Assembly (NCBI GenBank): GCA_001399705.1
Contig: LJCR01000220.1
Location: 1-5,094 of the forward strand
Reading direction: 5' to 3'
Origin: Kouleothrix aurantiaca
GTDB lineage: Bacteria > Chloroflexota > Chloroflexia > Chloroflexales > Roseiflexaceae
DNA length: 5,094 nt
In this document: positions 1 through 4,258 of the stretch, piece after piece
Position numbering within the stretch: position 1 is the stretch's first letter
Layout of the letters: each line of letters opens with the position of its first letter
Made by a program: the position numbers and the translations under genes
The notes under the pieces: model-generated
What the model was told of the DNA's origin: nothing
Seen by the model: only the letters and a program-made list of their open reading frames with translations
Database searches by the model: none

Positions 1-326
1 CCCACGATCGCGGTGATCTCGGCATCGGTCTGATAGCCGGCATGAACGAGCGTGGTCGTAAACGTGGCCCCGTAGAGCATCTGCGGGCCGTCGGCGGCTC
101 CCTCCATCAGATCGGCAGCGCGATCGGGGGGCTGGTCGGTGGCGTGCAGCGGCAACTCGACCGAGCCGTTCGCGGGGTTCAGCGTGTAGCGCTCGCGGCG
201 CTCGCGCTGGCCGTCGGTCAGCGCGTAGAGTTCCATCTGCGGGCCGCTTATGACGATGCCGTGCTGGCGTGAGAGTGCCGTGAGCGCGGCGAGAAAGCGC
301 TCGATCTGTCGCGATGTCAGATTCAT
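1..326 (-). CDS. Hypothetical protein, 3' end beyond the window
   Basis: A minus-strand reading frame opens with ATG at 326-324 and stays open to the window edge (108 complete codons), so the C-terminus is missing. The start has a good ribosome site, GAGGTGA, just upstream, and lies 7 nt after the stop of the preceding gene, which supports translation within the same operon. The N-terminus begins MNLTSRQIERFLAALTALSR, a predicted amphipathic helix. It continues QHGIVISGPQMELYAL and then a polar, Arg-rich, probably strand-forming segment (GQRERRERYTLNP). The phrase 'LTALSRQHGI-I-G' is reminiscent of small hypothetical proteins common in phages and plasmids, but that is recollection and not a search result. 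No catalytic motif, signal peptide or membrane segment is visible. The gene is real by context (start, ribosome site, spacing, codon bias); its function is unknown. Confidence 0.75.
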   Translation of the reverse strand, partial: MNLTSRQIERFLAALTALSRQHGIVISGPQMELYALTDGQRERRERYTLNPANGSVELPLHATDQPPDRAADLMEGAADGPQMLYGATFTTTLVHAGYQTDAEITAIV

Positions 327-333
327 TGTCACC

Positions 334-636
334 TCACGCTGTCTGCGCCGCCGCCGGCGGCAGCAGGTCAAAGGTCTCGTCGAACACCCGCGCGACCAGC
401 ACGCCGGGCGCGCTGCGAAGGGGTCCGCTGGCGGCGTAGATCAGCGCGCCGCTGGAGAAATCTACCGCCTCCACCCGGCCGGCCCACCCCTCGGCCTCCA
501 GCTCGGCCGGATTCATCGGGCGCACCGCCGTCACCACCGCCCCAACCAGCGGGTGGTCGGAAGCGGCCAGCGCCGCAGAGATGATCCGCTGCGGCAGCCG
601 CTGGCAGCCAGGCGCCTTAGGGACGGTCACAGTCAC
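334..636 (-). CDS. Hypothetical 100-aa protein with RPMNPAELEAEGW segment
   Basis: This 100-aa protein starts at GTG 636-634, only 3 nt after the stop of the upstream gene. A GAGGG ribosome site sits 7 nt ahead, inside that gene's last codons, so translational coupling is likely. A second GTG at 630 is an alternative start. The first third is probably helical (RLPQRIISAALAASDHPLVG). The middle holds RPMNPAELEAEGW (about residues 39-51), followed by short hydrophobic strands: GRVEAVDFSSGALIYAAS, then APGVLVARVFDETFDLLPP. The order 'RPM-x-ELE-x-EGW, then a strand with a G-x-L-I-Y-x-S turn, then PG-x-L' recalls small hypothetical proteins of bacteria and haloarchaea with no known activity; I cannot verify this here. 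It is probably a small cytosolic beta-containing domain. No metal-binding or catalytic residues stand out. Confidence 0.75.
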   Translation of the reverse strand: MTVTVPKAPGCQRLPQRIISAALAASDHPLVGAVVTAVRPMNPAELEAEGWAGRVEAVDFSSGALIYAASGPLRSAPGVLVARVFDETFDLLPPAAAQTA

Positions 637-639
637 CGC

Positions 640-792
640 TCAGCCCTCGCCGCTGCGCCTGACGTCGACCGATTCGAGATCCGGCAGCGCGAGAAGCTGC
701 GCGATCGCGAGCAGCACGCGCGGCGTGCTGGGAACTATCCAGGTGATACTGCTGCTCGTTGGAGCAGCTTTCTTTTGTTGCTGTCGTGCCAT
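640..792 (-). CDS. Small hypothetical protein, 50 aa
   Basis: This short frame is placed between two operon genes. I chose ATG 792-790, which gives MARQQQKKAAPTSSS at the N-terminus, because GGAG lies a few bases upstream and the longer frame to 870 would overlap the end of the preceding gene. It begins 26 nt after that gene's stop, and its own TGA is followed after 3 nt by the GTG of the next gene. The N-terminal third is basic and low-complexity (QQQKK, then TSSS). The rest is hydrophobic, with PRVLLAIAQLLALPDLESVDV, probably one helix of about 15 residues; it is too short and interrupted to be called a membrane segment with confidence. Position and tight spacing are the main support. Function is unknown. 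A hairpin lies inside it (see findings). Confidence 0.6.
   Translation of the reverse strand: MARQQQKKAAPTSSSITWIVPSTPRVLLAIAQLLALPDLESVDVRRSGEG
751..780 (+). terminator. Terminator-like hairpin on the plus strand, inside the 50-aa minus-strand gene
   Basis: GCTGCTC (751-757) pairs perfectly with GAGCAGC (762-768) across a GTTG loop and is followed by TTTCTTTTGTTG on the plus strand, which is the form of an intrinsic terminator. No plus-strand gene lies upstream within the window, so it may act on antisense transcripts or be a by-product of the codons for Lys-Lys-Ala-Ala and Ser-Ser-Ser. Confidence 0.35.
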
Positions 793-818
793 ATGTGCTC
801 CAGTGCGGTATGTGCCGC

Positions 819-1328
819 CTAGTAATACTCTTGTAGCACCGGCCGCGCGGCCATCAGCGCGTCCCACCACGCCTCGGGCGCGTCGTCCAGGTCGCCGAGC
901 ACGGCCGACACGACGCTACCACCGTGCTCGTGCGCGAGCAGGTCGACCAGGAACTGCGCTGCGATCGGCGCCTCCATCTCGCGCAGGGCGCGGACGATCG
1001 GCGCAATGTCCATCACCTCGTGCGCGCCTTTGTCTGTGAGCGTGTACTCGCCGAACTGGCCGATCGCCTGATCCAGGTCGCGCAGCACGTCGCCGGGGGT
1101 CAGCGCGTGCGCGCCGCCGCTCAGGAGCGTGTTTGCCGCGGCGGCATCAGCCCGCCCAAGCTCGGCGCGGTAGGCGGCGAGCCACGCCTCGGCCTCCGCC
1201 GTGCTCAGAAAGCTCACCTCGCCGTGCGCGATCCGTTCGGCCTCGCGGCGGCACTCCTGGAGCAGCTCGATGACCACGTCCAGATCCTCCCGGCTGGCGT
1301 TGCGTAGCGAGGGCGTCTCGAAGCTCAC
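819..1328 (-). CDS. Acidic helical hypothetical protein; start uncertain, probably longer
   Basis: From GTG 1328-1326 this frame gives 169 aa, ending in LQEYY. It is acidic and mostly helical: EDLDVVIELLQECRREAERI near the start, then AEAEAWLAAYRAELGRADAA, a Gly-containing turn, GDVLRDLDQAIGQFGEYTL, and a C-terminal helical block with EMEAPIAAQFLVDLL and DDAPEAWWDALMAARPV. The pattern of a short strand-rich head and a helical body suggests a cytosolic protein; no family is recognised. The start is doubtful. GTG 1328 has no ribosome site, and the frame remains open with convincing protein-like sequence for about 40 codons upstream without any ATG, GTG or TTG. It follows the 273-aa repeat protein gene in the same direction and is followed after 26 nt by the 50-aa gene, so it is probably co-transcribed with them. 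Confidence 0.7.
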   Translation of the reverse strand: MSFETPSLRNASREDLDVVIELLQECRREAERIAHGEVSFLSTAEAEAWLAAYRAELGRADAAAANTLLSGGAHALTPGDVLRDLDQAIGQFGEYTLTDKGAHEVMDIAPIVRALREMEAPIAAQFLVDLLAHEHGGSVVSAVLGDLDDAPEAWWDALMAARPVLQEYY

Positions 1329-1448
1329 GCGGCCGTCGGGCGCGACCGTGACGATGTAGCTGAGGGCTGGGATAAAATCGCCGCTGTGCCAGATGTAGCT
1401 GCGGCGGTAGCCGTCGTTGGTGATGCGAAGAATCTGCGTAGTTGTGCT
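1329..1448 (-). other. In-frame coding extension of the 819-1328 gene lacking a standard start codon
   Basis: Read on the minus strand in the frame of the downstream gene, this stretch encodes STTTQILRITNDGYRRSYIW followed by HSGDFIPALSYIVTVAPDGR, running directly into VSFETP. The composition (alternating hydrophobic residues, aromatic residues, D-G and P-D-G turns) looks like genuine beta-rich protein. The opening 'STTTQ' is the sort of sequence usually preceded by an initiator Met, but the preceding codon is GAG (1451-1449). The nearest upstream candidates are unusual: ACG at 1439 and ATT at 1433. A purine-rich AAGAGAGAG at 1455-1447 could serve as a ribosome site for either. Possible explanations are a rare start codon, a GTG-to-GAG mutation or sequencing error, or coupling to the preceding gene, whose TAG is at 1465-1463. 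Confidence 0.5.
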
Positions 1449-1462
1449 CTCTCTTGTGTCAG

Positions 1463-2284
1463 CTACAGCGCGCCGCGGTCGGCAAGGCCAGTGCGTATCT
1501 GCATCTGGTGATCGGCCTCAAACTGCGGAAGCAGCCGCAGGATACGGCGGCGCGCGGGGCCGTACAGCTTGCCGGCAATCACCGACAGCAGCAGCGCCTG
1601 CGACTCGGGCCGCGCCGTCTCGAATTCGCCGCGCAGCGCGATGTCGATCGTCAGGTCCTGGAGCGCCGTGCGCTCATCAGGAGGCAGCAACAGGCTGGCG
1701 CGGGTGAGCGCGCGGAGTTGCCACGAGCCGAGCAGAAGCGGCGTTGTGAGTGCCAGGTCGCGCGCCTCTCGCGCGAGCCGGAGTCGCAGCTCGGGCACGT
1801 CGGCGCGCCGCGCCAGCACGAGCAGCACATCGGCGACCCGGTGCCGCTGGAATAGCGCGGCGCTCTCAGCCTCGGCGTCTTCACCAGTACGCTCTACGGC
1901 CGGGAGCGCCGCGCGCGCGGCCTCCGCGGCAGTCTCGATGCTTTGGCGTGGGAGCTTGCGTGCAAGCTCCTCCAGCAGCTCCATACGTGCGCCCGCGTCG
2001 GAAACCGCCAGCACAGCGTCCAGGATCGCTGGCGCTGCGGCCTTCCGTGCGCGATCGGCATAGCGCTCCATCAGGCGGCTGCGTACCGCCGACGGCAGCG
2101 TCGCGAGCAGGGCTATCGCGGCCGGGAGAAGGTCCGGCGGAACCAGGTTCAGGATTCGGCCCAGCGCGTTCGCGCGCTCCTGCTCGGCTTCTGCGTCGTC
2201 CATCGCGGCGCTGGCGCCTGCTATGGGCATCCGGGCAATGCGGTGGAGTTCGCCGCTCACATCTTCAGGCTGTAGCCGGGGCAT
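1463..2284 (-). CDS. Alpha-helical repeat (solenoid-like) protein, 273 aa
   Basis: I chose ATG 2284-2282 because a full AGGAGG (2297-2292) lies 7 nt upstream; the frame is open further up, but those starts lie in the leader or promoter and lack such a site. After a polar N-terminus (residues 1-35) the protein is almost all helix, in units of roughly 30-40 residues rich in Leu, Ala and Arg: about 99-127 (ARMELLEELARKLPRQSIET...), 146-180 (RHRVADVLLVLARRADVPEL...), 188-217 (WQLRALTRASLLLPPDERTA...) and 227-256 (SQALLLSVIAGKLYGPARRR...). Each unit shows 'LxxLAxxLPxxxR' followed by a second helix. This is typical of HEAT- or TPR-like scaffolds that bind protein or nucleic acid. There is no signal peptide, membrane segment or catalytic motif. 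It is the first gene of the leftward operon. The partner and role are unknown; the fold is inferred from periodicity only. Confidence 0.8.
   Translation of the reverse strand: MPRLQPEDVSGELHRIARMPIAGASAAMDDAEAEQERANALGRILNLVPPDLLPAAIALLATLPSAVRSRLMERYADRARKAAAPAILDAVLAVSDAGARMELLEELARKLPRQSIETAAEAARAALPAVERTGEDAEAESAALFQRHRVADVLLVLARRADVPELRLRLAREARDLALTTPLLLGSWQLRALTRASLLLPPDERTALQDLTIDIALRGEFETARPESQALLLSVIAGKLYGPARRRILRLLPQFEADHQMQIRTGLADRGAL
1951..1970. repeat. Palindrome with 9-bp arms within the 273-aa repeat protein gene
   Basis: GGAGCTTGC (1951-1959) and GCAAGCTCC (1962-1970) are exact reverse complements around a 2-nt centre. The codons encode EELARKL of a helical repeat unit. It may be fortuitous. 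Confidence 0.45.
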
Positions 2285-2291
2285 TGATTGT

Positions 2292-2297
2292 TCCTCC
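2292..2297 (-). promoter_or_regulatory. Strong ribosome binding site of the 273-aa repeat protein
   Basis: On the minus strand the sequence reads AGGAGG followed by a 7-nt spacer (AACAATC) and ATG. It is the best Shine-Dalgarno match in the window and decides the start of this gene over the longer in-frame possibilities upstream. Confidence 0.8.
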
Positions 2298-2370
2298 TGT
2301 GCAGCGAGCACGCCGGTATGGTTGATCGCGTGTGTCGATGAAAGCATGATGGCGCCTGCTCCGGGATGTC

Positions 2371-2396
2371 GAACGTTCCAGCGGCCTCGACCGCTG
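2371..2396. repeat. Palindrome GAACGTTC and adjacent hairpin in the leftward leader
   Basis: GAACGTTC (2371-2378) is a perfect 8-bp palindrome. Immediately next to it, CAGCGG (2379-2384) can pair with CCGCTG (2391-2396) across a 6-nt loop. Both lie in the roughly 130-nt leader predicted for the leftward transcript and just upstream of the rightward -35 box. They could be an extra operator or an mRNA hairpin; chance is also possible. Confidence 0.4.
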
Positions 2397-2397
2397 C

Positions 2398-2426
2398 TTG
2401 ACAATAGTATCACAAAGTGGTATTAT
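2398..2426 (+). promoter_or_regulatory. Sigma70-type promoter for the rightward operon
   Basis: TTGACA at 2398-2403 is a perfect -35 consensus. After exactly 17 bp comes TATTAT at 2421-2426, which matches the -10 consensus TATAAT at 5 of 6 bases. Transcription would begin near 2433, giving a leader of about 40 nt to the ATG at 2474. A GTATCA hexamer (2407-2412) lies in the spacer, so a protein bound there would block polymerase. Confidence 0.75.
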
Positions 2427-2453
2427 AGTAACATGATATGATACTGTTGTCAA
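2425..2453 (-). promoter_or_regulatory. Sigma70-type promoter for the leftward operon
   Basis: On the minus strand TTGACA (2453-2448) is followed after 17 bp by TACTAT (2430-2425, 4 of 6 matches). A perfect TATAAT (2427-2422) is also present at a wider 20-bp spacing. The -10 region overlaps that of the opposing rightward promoter, so the two cannot be occupied by polymerase together. A TGATAC hexamer (2439-2444) lies in the spacer. The start would be near 2418. Confidence 0.6.
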
Positions 2454-2473
2454 GCAAGAGATCGGAACCGGTG

Positions 2474-3109
2474 ATGAGCGGCTTGCAACAGCCCCCGAGC
2501 AGCAGTACATACCGCGCGACCTACCAGGCGGCACGGCGACATCGCGACGAGCAGGACGTGCTCATCGAGCGGCTGCGGGCATGCGTGGCGCTGATTGCGG
2601 AGCAGGACCCGCACGACGACCGGCGCGCGGTCTGGTCGCGGCAGGTCGCGCGGTTGGCAGAGCACATCGCCGACGAGGCGGCGCGGGCGGAGCTGTTGCG
2701 CTCGCTGCGGGACCTGGTGCTGCGTTGCACGGCGGACGAACGCTACGTCGCGCTGGCGCAGATCGCCGGTCAATTGCCGGACGCCGAGCGGCAGAGCGCG
2801 CTTGACACGCTGCTCGTCGAGGCGCGCGCCGAGGCCGACCCGTACGACCGCGCGCTGGCGTTGGTCACCGTTATCCACGTGCTGGACGCGGGCGAGGCGT
2901 GCAACGCGGTGTTTGGCGAAGTTCTCGCCGCAATCCGCGAGGTCCCGCCGCACGACTTTCCGATGGTCTGCATTGGGCAGGCAAAGAACATCATCTACCG
3001 GCTGAAGCGCGGCACGCGCACGGACGCGCGCCGCGAACTGGAGCGCGCCGCCCGTGCGATCGCGGACCGCCAGGCGCGCCGCGAGGCGCTTGTCCAGCTC
3101 GGGCGCTAA
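2474..3109 (+). CDS. Alpha-helical repeat protein, 211 aa
   Basis: The frame is open from 2438, but that ATG lies inside the inverted repeat almost at the predicted transcription start with no ribosome site. I therefore favour ATG 2474 (or GTG 2471 just before it), downstream of the purine-rich AAGAGATCGGAA. The N-terminal 20 residues are polar; the rest is helical, Leu/Ala/Arg-rich: about residues 24-43 (EQDVLIERLRACVALIAEQD), 50-85, 88-120 (ERYVALAQIAGQLPDAERQS...) and 124-158 (YDRALALVTVIHVLDAGEAC...), ending with a basic helix about 174-211. The 'YVALAQIAGQLPDAER' pattern resembles the repeat units of the divergent 273-aa protein, suggesting the same solenoid-like class. There is no catalytic motif or membrane segment. 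It is the first gene of the rightward operon, with the next gene 20 nt downstream. Function is unknown; a scaffold or partner-binding role is inferred from the fold. Confidence 0.8.
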   Translation: MSGLQQPPSSSTYRATYQAARRHRDEQDVLIERLRACVALIAEQDPHDDRRAVWSRQVARLAEHIADEAARAELLRSLRDLVLRCTADERYVALAQIAGQLPDAERQSALDTLLVEARAEADPYDRALALVTVIHVLDAGEACNAVFGEVLAAIREVPPHDFPMVCIGQAKNIIYRLKRGTRTDARRELERAARAIADRQARREALVQLGR

Positions 3110-3129
3110 GCCGCCCGAAAGGAACGATT

Positions 3130-3474
3130 TTGAGCACATCAACAGCCGTGCTAACCCCACGTGAGATCGACGCGCTGCGCGGCGCCCTGCCGTCTGATGC
3201 AATCGCGCGGCTCTGCGCGGCGATCGACGGCGCGATCAGTCTCGACCTGGAAGCGCGCCACGCCCTCCAGGCGCTCGCGGACCGCCTGGAGGATAGCGAC
3301 ACGCGCACAGCGCACTATCTCATTCTATCCGGCGGCGAGATCGTCGGATGCACGGTCGGCGAGGACGGCAAGGCCGACGCCGATCGCGGCAACACCTTCG
3401 AGAAGGTGCTGCCCGGCACAGTATGCCCGCATTGCGAATGGCGGGTTGAGGCGCAGGCCCATAGGCCACTCTGA
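3130..3474 (+). CDS. Small hypothetical protein with CPHC motif, 114 aa
   Basis: TTG 3130-3132 is chosen because AAAGGAA lies 6 nt upstream, directly after the preceding gene's stop (20-nt gap); longer frames run back inside that gene. The encoded start is (M)STSTAVLTPREIDALRGALP. Two helical stretches follow (about residues 11-55, including SDAIARLCAAIDGAIS and ARHALQALADRLED), then a probable beta section, HYLILSGGEIVGCTVGEDGK (about 62-81). Near the C-terminus is C99-P-H-C102 followed by EWRVEAQ. One CxxC pair is only half of a usual four-ligand zinc site; C74, the histidines or a dimer could supply the rest, or it may be redox-active. It probably shares a transcript with its neighbours. 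No family is recognised. Confidence 0.7.
   Translation: MSTSTAVLTPREIDALRGALPSDAIARLCAAIDGAISLDLEARHALQALADRLEDSDTRTAHYLILSGGEIVGCTVGEDGKADADRGNTFEKVLPGTVCPHCEWRVEAQAHRPL
3264..3292. repeat. Perfect 10-bp inverted repeat within the CPHC protein gene
   Basis: CCTCCAGGCG (3264-3273) and CGCCTGGAGG (3283-3292) are exact reverse complements separated by 9 nt. They can form a stable GC-rich hairpin in the mRNA of the 114-aa gene, in the codons for ALQALADRLED. Confidence 0.5.
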
Positions 3475-3486
3475 AAGAACCACTTG

Positions 3487-4131
3487 ATGGAGACTGATGT
3501 GCCAACCGATGCCGCCTATACGCTGACGATCCACACCACCAGCGGCGCGCAGACGCTCTTGGCGGACAGCCAGGCCGCGTTGCGCAGCCAGCTCGCTGCG
3601 CGTATTCCAGCACTGGCTCCGTGCTTCAGTACATTCGCGCCGCTTGATGTGCCGGGCAGCCGGATCTACGCGCTCTCCGACGGCCGGGCGACCGAGCTTG
3701 ATCTGGCCAGGGGAACGGCCGCGGCAGCATTTCTTGCCGAACACTACGATCACGTTTTTCAGCCTGAGCCGCGGCCAGCGCTCTGGCACGTCATAGCCCC
3801 GCAAACAGGCCCCCGCGGCCTGCCGCGCTACACCGGCGTCGACCTGGTCGGCGGCGCGGCGGCGCTTATTGGCGACCTGATGCGCTCGGGCGCCGTCGAG
3901 GCCAACCCCGCCGTGCCCTCGCCGGCGGTGCTAAGCGGCGTGCTCCAGCTACAGGCCATTCAGACCGTGCGGCGGGTGCGGAGCGATCGCGGCGAGAACG
4001 TCAATCTGCTGTTCCGGCGCGGCTGGCTGCTGCTGAGCATCGAGCAGGAGCCACAAACCTCCGAGCAGGGAGTGTCGCTCGGGACGTCGACGGTCTATGT
4101 CGTAGGACATCCCGAGCGAGATGCCGTCTGA
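3487..4131 (+). CDS. Hypothetical protein, 214 aa
   Basis: ATG 3487 is preceded by AAAGAA with 7-nt spacing, better than the adjoining TTG at 3484. The gene starts 12 nt after the stop of the CPHC protein and is the last gene before a hairpin and a new promoter. The N-terminal segment looks beta-rich (AAYTLTIHTTSGAQTLLADS), followed by a helix (QAALRSQLAARIPALA), then SRIYALSDGRATELDLARGT. A central part, about residues 85-150, is Gly- and Pro-rich (APQTGPRGLPRYTGVDLVGG). The end is again strand-like (NVNLLFRRGWLLLSIEQEP, then TSTVYVVGHPE). It is probably a cytosolic mixed alpha/beta protein. No catalytic motif, signal peptide or membrane segment is clear. I do not recognise the family; its role can only be guessed from its operon partners. 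Confidence 0.75.
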   Translation: METDVPTDAAYTLTIHTTSGAQTLLADSQAALRSQLAARIPALAPCFSTFAPLDVPGSRIYALSDGRATELDLARGTAAAAFLAEHYDHVFQPEPRPALWHVIAPQTGPRGLPRYTGVDLVGGAAALIGDLMRSGAVEANPAVPSPAVLSGVLQLQAIQTVRRVRSDRGENVNLLFRRGWLLLSIEQEPQTSEQGVSLGTSTVYVVGHPERDAV

Positions 4132-4159
4132 GCCAAGGACATAGTGACGCACGCGCGGC

Positions 4160-4189
4160 GGCTATCGTGGGATAGCCTCGCATTCTTAC
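4160..4189 (+). terminator. Weak intrinsic-terminator-like hairpin after the rightward operon
   Basis: GGCTATC (4160-4166) pairs perfectly with GATAGCC (4171-4177) across a GTGG loop, 28 nt after the stop of the 214-aa gene. The downstream sequence TCGCATTCTTAC has only a broken T-run, so termination would be incomplete. Its position, just before the next -35 box, fits a boundary between transcription units. Confidence 0.45.
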
Positions 4190-4217
4190 TTGACATAACT
4201 AAAAAGCATGATACACT
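4190..4217 (+). promoter_or_regulatory. Promoter for the zinc-knuckle gene
   Basis: TTGACA (4190-4195) is a perfect -35 box. After 16 bp comes TACACT (4212-4217, 4 of 6), preceded by TG one base upstream, which forms an extended -10 element (TGATACACT). Transcription would start near 4224, about 35 nt before the TTG start. The TGATAC hexamer overlaps the -10, suggesting repression by the same factor that acts at the divergent promoter. Confidence 0.65.
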
Positions 4218-4249
4218 CTTGCGTATCAGGTTATGATACCTTTGTCAAG
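4209..4249. promoter_or_regulatory. Putative operator cluster of TGATAC/GTATCA hexamers
   Basis: Three hexamers occur here: TGATAC 4209-4214, GTATCA 4223-4228 and TGATAC 4234-4239. The last two form the palindrome GTATCA-GGTTA-TGATAC. The segment 4232-4249 matches 2437-2454 of the divergent control region at 16 of 18 bases and ends in TGTCAAG, merging with the AAGGAG ribosome site. A bound protein would cover the -10, the transcription start and the ribosome-site DNA. Confidence 0.6.
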
Positions 4250-4252
4250 GAG
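4247..4252 (+). promoter_or_regulatory. Ribosome binding site of the TTG-started zinc-knuckle gene
   Basis: AAGGAG followed by a 6-nt spacer (ATAGCA) and TTG at 4259. This fixes the start at the TTG and not at the in-frame ATG 4208, which lies within the promoter upstream of the likely transcription start. Confidence 0.75.
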
Positions 4253-4258
4253 ATAGCA

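Larger units (their letters stand above)
2395..2456. repeat. Near-perfect 18-bp inverted repeat framing the divergent promoters
   Basis: The left arm TGCTTGACAATAGTATCA (2395-2412) and the right arm (2439-2456), read on the minus strand as TGCTTGACAACAGTATCA, agree at 17 of 18 positions, with a 26-bp AT-rich centre. Each arm carries a TTGACA box and a GTATCA hexamer, so the symmetry covers both promoter and presumptive operator elements. The AT-rich composition contrasts sharply with the GC-rich genes on either side. It is probably the binding region of a dimeric or tetrameric regulator. Confidence 0.75.

Noticed and set aside
250..1307. Long plus-strand open frames across the leftward operon
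   Set aside because: They are Arg-rich, low-complexity translations antisense to genes with sound starts and spacing; GC-rich DNA commonly gives such shadow frames.
1569..2325. Plus-strand frames of 160-190 codons opposite the 273-aa gene
   Set aside because: Ser/Arg/Ala-rich composition and absence of ribosome sites mark them as antisense shadows of the helical-repeat gene.
2438..2473. ATG at 2438 as start of the 211-aa protein (and the mirrored GTG at 2413 for the 273-aa protein), both giving MILLSS at the N-terminus
   Set aside because: The identical peptide is just the two arms of the inverted repeat translated in mirror image. Both codons lie in the promoter region with no ribosome site, and better starts exist downstream.
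3101..3116. Hairpin GGGCG-CTAAGC-CGCCC over the stop of the 211-aa gene as a terminator
   Set aside because: It has only five base pairs, no T-run, and is followed at once by the ribosome site of the next gene; the genes look co-transcribed.
4220..4248. A second, leftward promoter in the 4190-4249 region, as in the divergent site
   Set aside because: The minus-strand TTGACA is present, but the hexamer 17 bp away (TACGCA) is a poor -10 box, and there is no leftward gene to serve.
4208..4258. ATG at 4208 as start of the zinc-knuckle protein
   Set aside because: It lies within the -10 region, upstream of the probable transcription start, whereas TTG 4259 has AAGGAG at ideal spacing.
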